A stretch of 64,000 bases of DNA, taken from NCBI GenBank assembly GCA_963971575.1, contig OZ020618.1, forward strand, positions 30,928,540 through 30,992,539. Reading direction: 5' to 3'. The DNA comes from Liopterus haemorrhoidalis (taxonomy: Eukaryota; Arthropoda; Insecta; Coleoptera; Dytiscidae). The translations under genes and the position numbers were made by a program. Positions 58,378 to 64,000 of the stretch are shown here, in pieces; position 1 is the first letter of the stretch, and each line of letters opens with the position of its first letter. The notes below the pieces were generated by a model. The model made no database searches. It had not been told where the DNA came from and saw only the letters and a list, made by a program, of their open reading frames with translations.

Positions 58378-58921
58378 CACTTGACCAAGTATGTTTAAAT
58401 CATTTGCTTTCTTTAGAGCATTTTCTTTGTTGGATATAACAAGCAATAAGAAAATAATTGCTTTTTTTGTTTCTTATTCCATATCTGCGTGATATTATTG
58501 AAGTTGAGTTTTTATTATTTTCTGTTTAAGAAAATGGGGGAAGAAAATGTCATTTTATTACAACGAGGCAAATTAGTAATCCAATAATAAGAAAATCTTA
58601 TCAGTTTGATGAAATTTTGTATCGCAGATATGTTTAGATATAAGAGATCTTGTGTAGAATTGAAGATCTGTTTCTTTTTATACATTCAACTCAATAATGT
58701 GTAACAATCATTTCTGTACAGAAGTCACGAATTTACGGAAAATCAGGATTGCGCTTAATAATGATGCCGTGCTATTTAAAGCCTTAAAATACTAAAATAT
58801 TAAATTTCATTTTGAATTTAAAGAACCAACATAACATAAATAGTACGTGTAATAAAGCTACGTGCACACATAGTCATAATTATCATGACTGCATTTAGTC
58901 TTCAGATTTCAAATGTTATAC
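58378..58921. other. Stretch without recognised features
   Basis: AT-rich; no gene or named repeat. Confidence 0.4.
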
Positions 58922-60286
58922 TCAGGCACAAAAATAAAACGAACACAGGTTTTTCTTCAATGAACACATTTTATTTTTACATTACACTGTAGAACACAAT
59001 AGAACAATAGATGAACATTTTGTAATTTCTAATTATCGTATATCGGTATATAGATCTTATCGATTATGAAAAAAAAAGGAATATGTAAAAAAACAATAAA
59101 TATCGCTTTTAGAAACGAGATGAAAATAGCCATTCTAATGCCAGATACTTCCTCCTTGGACCCTTCTAAGGGCCATAACTTGTCGGTGCATCCATGCAAG
59201 CACAGCATTCCAGTCTTTTTTTACAGTAAAGCAAAACTCGTACATAATAGTTGGAGGTCGATTACAATTTTTAATGCACCCCTTTAGTATGCCTTATAGG
59301 TGTATTATGGGATTAATGTATGGAGAACATGTAGGCCAGTTGATTACATTAATGTCGACTTCTCCCAAATATCTGGTCACAACTCTAGCCACATGCGGCC
59401 GGTCATTATCACCATTTCAGGCATATGCAGCCTGAAATGGTCCCAGATAAATGGGGAAAACGATATTACTGCCTTCAAAAAACTTCTTCATTGTGCTTAG
59501 CAGCGATCGTTGTACCATTTTCAATGATAGTTAATTTGGTGGATGGAGGCCCCCCACCTTATCCCATCCCACACTATAATCAACTCATAAAAAAAGATTG
59601 TTTTCCTTGAGGTACATTAATTGAAAAGCTCACTCTGTCTTTTCCAGACACGGATTCAATGATCTGAAGTATAAAGACCAAATCATTTCCCACTGTTGGC
59701 ATTTCAATGTAGATGCCGCTCGGCAAACCCTAATCATCTTAATGCCTGTTGCCTTGTAAGTTGAGATCCTCTACGCGGTCTCCTGGCTTTCTAACTATTC
59801 TTTCGGTGTCATATTCTAATAGTCTTGGAACTTACAAAGGCTCCTCGGATATCTAAGAGCCTATTCCAGAGTTCCAAGGCTGTCGGAAACCAGTTTCGAA
59901 GAACCAATAGTCATAAATCGATCATCTCGATTGCTAGAAGCCCTTTTACTGCCACTTCTGGGCCATCGATCATATTCTCCAGTTTCTTTGTAGTGTACAA
60001 TAATGTCAGGATCGTTGAACGTTTGCAACCAGTGGTTCTGATACCTAACATACGCTATGTCCACCTTTATAAGAGCGACATCCACTTCTCCATTCGATTT
60101 TGTTTTCTGTAGTTATAATTTAAAAAAATAAGTTAATTTATATTATTGTAAGTTTAAACATAAAATTAACGTTGATTGCAATGAAAAAATTAAACACTAT
60201 TTACAAACACTTTTCGTGAACACAGCGACCAATATATTGTTTACATCTAGTTTAAATCTAAATCATATATTATGTATATACAGGGT
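58922..60286 (-). mobile_element. Tc1-like element, decayed
   Basis: The left edge TACTCAGGCACAAAAATAAA is a plausible terminus. The interior is a transposase fossil on the minus strand. A similar terminus (TACAGGGTCTATCAAAATAA at 60285) points in the same direction, so it more likely begins a second element than ends this one. The right boundary is uncertain. Confidence 0.45.
59130..60085 (-). pseudogene. Tc1-like transposase fossil
   Basis: Minus-strand frames: a VHYKETGEYDRWPRSGSKRA stretch and SSNRDDRFM (end of the paired-like DNA-binding domain), GLPSGIYIEMPTVGNDLVFI in another frame, DNDRPHVARVVTRYLGEVDI and NVINWPTCSPYINPIIHL, and a KKDWNAVLAWMHRQVMAL tail. The family pattern SPDLNPIEH is changed to SPYINPIIH, so the catalytic Glu is lost. 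DNARPH reads DNDRPH. Stops and shifts are present. Confidence 0.8.
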
Positions 60287-60383
60287 CTATCAAAATAAAG
60301 GGAACACTATTTGTCTAAAAAACACGACGTGTGAGTTGGAAAAAAAAAATCGAACACTAAAGTTTACCCAAAAAATCGAATAG
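60285..60383 (+). mobile_element. Tc1-like terminus, cut by the Gypsy LTR
   Basis: TACAGGGTCTATCAAAATAA with GGGAACAC looks like a TA-flanked Tc1-type terminus. Its continuation is interrupted at 60384 by the LTR. The rest, if any, lies beyond the window. Confidence 0.4.
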
Positions 60384-60705
60384 TGTAAGCATTTATTTAA
60401 AGGTAAACACTATATTTTATTGTAAATTACAAAATTACATGATTAAATGAGTTCGAAACGTTAACAAATATATTTAAGCTATTGAATCTACTGAATTTAG
60501 AAAGTTATGACTATTGTGATATAAAATAAACTAAATAACATTGGTTTCTTTGTCTGAAAACACGAGCACTAAACACAGTAATGGCGTAACATTACTTAAC
60601 TTTTTGACTAGCGTCTGTACAACCCTCTTAGTAACAAGAAGGGTGGTCGCGCACAACCCTCGCGCACTTCGCACTCACGTGACCGTCCAGTGGCGTCTCG
60701 TTACA
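60384..60705 (-). repeat. 3' LTR of the second Gypsy element
   Basis: On the element strand it starts TGTAACGAGACGCCACTG immediately after the polypurine tract (AGGGGGAGGA). The end is placed at AAATGCTTACA because it gives TG...CA ends with a TGTAA/TTACA inverted repeat (322 bp). The matching 5' LTR is outside the window, so this boundary is an inference. AATAAA lies inside near 60420. Confidence 0.6.
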
Positions 60706-60714
60706 TCCTCCCCC
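60706..60714 (-). other. Polypurine tract of the second Gypsy element
   Basis: A purine run directly after the pol stop codon (TGA) and directly before TGTAACG. The stop codon and the tract are effectively adjacent, so there is no 3' UTR. Confidence 0.8.
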
Positions 60715-63700
60715 TCAAGAGGCGATGTCGGAGGGATCGGCTCTTGTTAAAGAAGACGGGACGACGGTGGTGACCATTGTTGTTGTAGCATCAATCTCGG
60801 GTCGATATCGCTTTGGGCGGCCTCGGGCACGTGTCGCTGGTGGAACGGCTGTGTTGTCTGGCGGGGTTCCACGTCGTGGACGTCCTCGTCGTTGGGACTC
60901 TCGTTCTGTTGTCGGGTCTTCCTGGGACTCGTTCTTGCGGGGTCTTCCTCGGCCTCGTATTGGTCGGACCGGGGCGGTCTCTTGATTGCTCGGCACGTAC
61001 GGGGTAAGTGCCGTAGTATGGTATGCGCCAAGGGGCGTATTTGGATTGGAGAGTGAGGAAATTTGGTAGGTAGTAGGGGACAACTGTGCAAAGACCAAAT
61101 AAGGACCATCACGTCTGGGTGCAAATTTGGAGGTGTACCCTTTTGAGGCTCTACTTAGTGCGTGCACGGCGACTAATACCTGGTCTCCAACCTTATAATT
61201 GGGTGCTTCACGGCGATGAGCATCAGCATATCTCTTCGAGTGGTCTTGCTGATTCTCTCGTTTCTCTCTAGCTTCCGTTAGAGTATTGGCCAGTTTCTTT
61301 AGGTACGGCGTAATTTGCGGTACGAAATTATCTTCGTCCACGACAGCACGCAAATCACGATGAACATCATCAGGCGTTCGAAGTTCCCTGCCGAAGGTAA
61401 GGTATGCGGCGGTAAATCCGGTTGAGTCGCATTTAGATGTGTTCATTGCGAACCGTATCATTGGGAGTTTTTCTACCCACTGACTGTGGTCCGATTGAAC
61501 TAGAATGGCCAACTGTCCTTTTAAGTCCCTGTTCTTCCTTTCAACGGGGTTCGCTTCTGGGTGGTACACTGGTGTCAGGTTTTGCTTAAAACCGAAGAAA
61601 TGGGCGACCTGTTGCATCACTTCCGTGACGAATTGTGTGCCATTGTCGCTTATTACTCGCCTAGGAACTCCATAGCGCAGTATGATCTCGTCAATTAAAC
61701 ATTTGGCACAGTTTTCGGCAGTGGCCTCTTGTAGCGGACAAAGCTCAACCCAACGGCTTGCTACATCCTCGATGACGTAGATCCATCTTTCCCCAGTAGC
61801 ACTTTCGGGTAGGGGACCGAAGAGGTCAATGGAAAGTACCTCAAAGCGGCGATGCTGAATTGGTGTTTGTAGCAGTCCAGCAGGCTTTTGGTTGGAGGGT
61901 TTGAATCGTTGGCATTCGATGCATTTTTTAACATGTTCGGTAACGGTTCTACGCATGCCAGTCCAGTAGTACCGAGAGCTTATCCTACTCAAGGTTTTCT
62001 CAATCCCATAGTGACCAGCTGTCGGCGAATCATGGTAGTCGTACAGGATTTTTGGTAATAAGTTTTTCGGCGCGACAAGGGCGGCTTCCTCTTCCTCCTC
62101 GCCATCTGGTGGGTAGCGGTATAGGACTCCACTAAACATGACGTAGCCGCGTTCTGTCCAGCGCGAAACATCTACGGGGTCATCGTTTGACTCAAATGCT
62201 CTAATGATTGTTTTGAGATCTGGATCTGCTAATTGCTGATGACGCAATTCACTTGCAGCTGCGGTGGGCAAGTCCACCGTCACTGTACTTACATCTTCAC
62301 CAGGCGGTCGAGACAAGGTGTCGGCGACTGTGTTGCTGCGTCCTGTGGTGTAGTCAATATTCAGGTCGTATGATTGTAGCTGAAGGGCCCATCGTGCAAG
62401 TCGGCCACTTGGCGACCTCAAGGACATTAGCCACTTCAACGGCTGATGGTCTGAAATGACGGTTACCTTGGTTCCGTCTAAATAACCACGGAATCGGTCC
62501 ATTGCCCACAACACCGCGAGGGCTTCACGCTCGGTGGTGCTATAATTTCTCTCCGATGGCGTCAAAAGGCGACTGGCGTATTCCACGGGAAGTTGTTCCG
62601 GGCTCTCCCCCTGCATTAAAACTGCCCCAAGAGCATAACCGCTGGCATCAGTCCTCAATATATAAGGTGAGTCTGGGTCAGCCTGTTGAAGAATCGGTGC
62701 AGTTGTTAACAGCCTCTTGAGTGTAACAAAAGCTTTGTCCTGCTCTGGTCCCCAGTGCCATTGCACGCCCTTTTTAGTGAGATCACTGAGTGGACGAGCA
62801 ATACTGGAGTAGTCAGGCACGAACCTTCTAAACCACGATCCTGTTTGAAGGAATGTAATCACTTCCTTGGTATTGCGCGGGTTTTTCATCTCAGCGATGG
62901 CAGAGATTTTCTGCGGATCAGGCCTTATGCCGTCTTTTGAAATGAGATGACCAAGGTACTTCACTTCTGGCAACATAAAATTGCATTTTTGGCGATTGGC
63001 GCGCAGCTTAAACTGATTTAAGCGCGTAAAGACCAATCGTAGATCATGAAGGTGTTCCTCGAAACTTGATGATAAGACGATTAAATCGTCGAGGTAGGCC
63101 AGGACAAAAATACCTTTCAGTCCTGATCGAAATCTATCCATCAATCGTTGAAATGTGCTTGGAGCGTTTCGTAATCCAAACGGCATTCTCTTAAAGCGGA
63201 AGTTCCCCAAGGGACACGTGAAGGCAGTCTTGTCTCTATCCTCTGATTTTACTGGGACTTGCCAGTATCCTGATTTTAAGTCAATAGTGCTCATATATTG
63301 GCACTTCTTGGTTGCGTGTAGCAGCTCGTCGATACGCGGAAGGGGATATTGATCCGGTACAGTTACAGAATTAAGGCGTCGGTAATCCACGCAAAGTCGC
63401 ATAGTTCCATCCTTTTTAGGAACGAGAACTACTGGCGCGGCGTACGGAGATTCGCACTCTTCTATAACGTCCGTAGCGAGCATCTTTTCCAATTCTTGCT
63501 TAAAAATATCTTTTCTTGCCGGGGATAACCTGTAAGGTGGCACAGCGATTGGCGTATCATCCGTAACTTTGATTTGGTGTTCCGCAAACGGTGTTGGCTC
63601 TACACTTGGGGAGAAAACATCCCTAAACTCTACAAGCAACGCTTCGAAACGTTGTCGTTGCTCCTCATCGGAGTCTTCGTCTTCTTCTTGGCCTGAAACT

Positions 63701-64000
63701 TCTGTAACGTCGTTTGGCGGAAGAATTGGTAAGTTCGGTTCCTCGGCGAATTGGTGCGTCGTGTCCGGTTCATCGGCGAAATACCAAACTTGGGCGGAAA
63801 CGTCCAATACGATGCCAGCCGTCTTAATAAAATCAACACCGAGCAGCATTCTACTATTAATGTGGTTCGGTACTGCAATGAGTGTCGTAGAAATGATTCT
63901 ATTGTGCACCGTGATTTGCACATCAAAATTTCTTATAATTACTCGCTGCACTTCTCCATCAGCCAGCCTAAGGTCTACTTCGTCCGTCGAATACGCGTGT
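60715..64000 (-). CDS. Second Gypsy Pol polyprotein, 5' part outside the window
   Basis: Open from the window edge to the TGA at 60715. Numbering from the GTG at 63951 gives 1078 codons, but the frame continues upstream with LRLADGEVQR, so that codon is unlikely to be the real start. Motifs: the protease end MLLGVDFIKTAG; RT RLCVDYRRLNS, STIDLKSGYW and AYLDDLIVL; RNase H LRTDASGYALG and STTEREALAVLW; integrase HHCC finger (YHDSPTAGH to KKCIECQRFK) and catalytic triad blocks SIDLFGPLPE, ISDNGTQFV and NPVERKNRDL; a GPY-type module (RRDGPYLVFAQLSP). The C-terminal tail has three AT-hook-like motifs. No stop or frameshift. It differs from the first Gypsy throughout and is a separate family. Confidence 0.95.
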   Translation of the reverse strand, partial: HAYSTDEVDLRLADGEVQRVIIRNFDVQITVHNRIISTTLIAVPNHINSRMLLGVDFIKTAGIVLDVSAQVWYFADEPDTTHQFAEEPNLPILPPNDVTEVSGQEEDEDSDEEQRQRFEALLVEFRDVFSPSVEPTPFAEHQIKVTDDTPIAVPPYRLSPARKDIFKQELEKMLATDVIEECESPYAAPVVLVPKKDGTMRLCVDYRRLNSVTVPDQYPLPRIDELLHATKKCQYMSTIDLKSGYWQVPVKSEDRDKTAFTCPLGNFRFKRMPFGLRNAPSTFQRLMDRFRSGLKGIFVLAYLDDLIVLSSSFEEHLHDLRLVFTRLNQFKLRANRQKCNFMLPEVKYLGHLISKDGIRPDPQKISAIAEMKNPRNTKEVITFLQTGSWFRRFVPDYSSIARPLSDLTKKGVQWHWGPEQDKAFVTLKRLLTTAPILQQADPDSPYILRTDASGYALGAVLMQGESPEQLPVEYASRLLTPSERNYSTTEREALAVLWAMDRFRGYLDGTKVTVISDHQPLKWLMSLRSPSGRLARWALQLQSYDLNIDYTTGRSNTVADTLSRPPGEDVSTVTVDLPTAAASELRHQQLADPDLKTIIRAFESNDDPVDVSRWTERGYVMFSGVLYRYPPDGEEEEEAALVAPKNLLPKILYDYHDSPTAGHYGIEKTLSRISSRYYWTGMRRTVTEHVKKCIECQRFKPSNQKPAGLLQTPIQHRRFEVLSIDLFGPLPESATGERWIYVIEDVASRWVELCPLQEATAENCAKCLIDEIILRYGVPRRVISDNGTQFVTEVMQQVAHFFGFKQNLTPVYHPEANPVERKNRDLKGQLAILVQSDHSQWVEKLPMIRFAMNTSKCDSTGFTAAYLTFGRELRTPDDVHRDLRAVVDEDNFVPQITPYLKKLANTLTEAREKRENQQDHSKRYADAHRREAPNYKVGDQVLVAVHALSRASKGYTSKFAPRRDGPYLVFAQLSPTTYQISSLSNPNTPLGAYHTTALTPYVPSNQETAPVRPIRGRGRPRKNESQEDPTTERESQRRGRPRRGTPPDNTAVPPATRARGRPKRYRPEIDATTTMVTTVVPSSLTRADPSDIAS
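60799..60957 (-). other. Three AT-hook-like motifs in the Pol C-terminal tail
   Basis: The tail has RGRGRPRK, QRRGRPRRG and RARGRPKRYR, each with the GRP core flanked by Arg/Lys that defines AT-hooks, spaced about 21-22 residues apart. AT-hooks bind the minor groove of AT-rich DNA. In this element they sit after the GPY-type module, where chromodomains occur in other Ty3/Gypsy lineages. Confidence 0.75.

Noticed and set aside
58228..58446. 72-codon frame also seen at 44775-44987
   Set aside because: It is the shared start of the two inverted LTR-like copies; no protein motif, and its upstream parts differ.

Overview
The window is a gene-poor, AT-rich stretch of an animal nuclear genome, almost certainly an arthropod and most likely an insect. 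The reasons are spliced exons of a conserved eukaryotic gene, tRNA-derived SINE heads, and a dense mix of Ty3/Gypsy, Penelope-like, hAT, Tc1/mariner and LINE sequences with MITEs and satellites. I cannot name the species. A 200-N assembly gap lies at 50992-51191.

The only host gene I can support is a SCY1-like protein 2 (SCYL2/CG1951-type) gene on the + strand. Two consecutive exons (37029-37159 and 40705-40819) join in frame across a 3.5-kb phase-2 intron. The other exons were not found, so much of the surrounding repeat sequence may be intronic.

Layout. 0-5.4 kb: AT-rich sequence, a mariner fossil (3.1-3.55 kb) and a composite element with inverted termini and an internal tRNA-like promoter (4.39-5.33 kb). 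5.47-10.27 kb: an element built from about 15 degenerate units of ~290-430 bp. 10.76-11.0 kb: a SINE. 11.8-22.66 kb: two Penelope-like copies head to head, the right one interrupted by a very young, apparently intact Gypsy element (14803-22101, TAAC target duplication, same-length LTRs, -1 frameshift signal between gag and pol). 23.4-24.8 kb: a DNA transposon with ~335-bp inverted repeats. 25-36 kb: a LINE fossil, more composite elements, tandem duplications, a Tc1 fossil and several perfect hairpins. 37-41 kb: SCYL2 exons. 41.5-43.5 kb: a ~121-bp tandem array split by an LTR-like insert. 44.8-58.4 kb: two inverted copies of an LTR-like repeat flank this interval; the right copy abuts a 134-bp satellite of 17 units (55457-57733). 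Between them lie a dead hAT element with perfect 8-bp target duplications and an in-frame TTAA-flanked insertion, the gap, and a second hAT element carrying a nested MITE. 58.9-64 kb: a Tc1 fossil, then a second Gypsy element that runs off the right edge, whose Pol C-terminus carries three AT-hook-like motifs.

The open reading frames that look functional are the gag/pol pair at 16.2-20.7 kb and the partial pol at 60.7-64 kb; the other element genes are broken. The signals most worth a second look are the gag-pol frameshift site, the AT-hook tail, the dimer-like satellite joined to an LTR-like repeat, and the unusual number of perfect inverted duplications.
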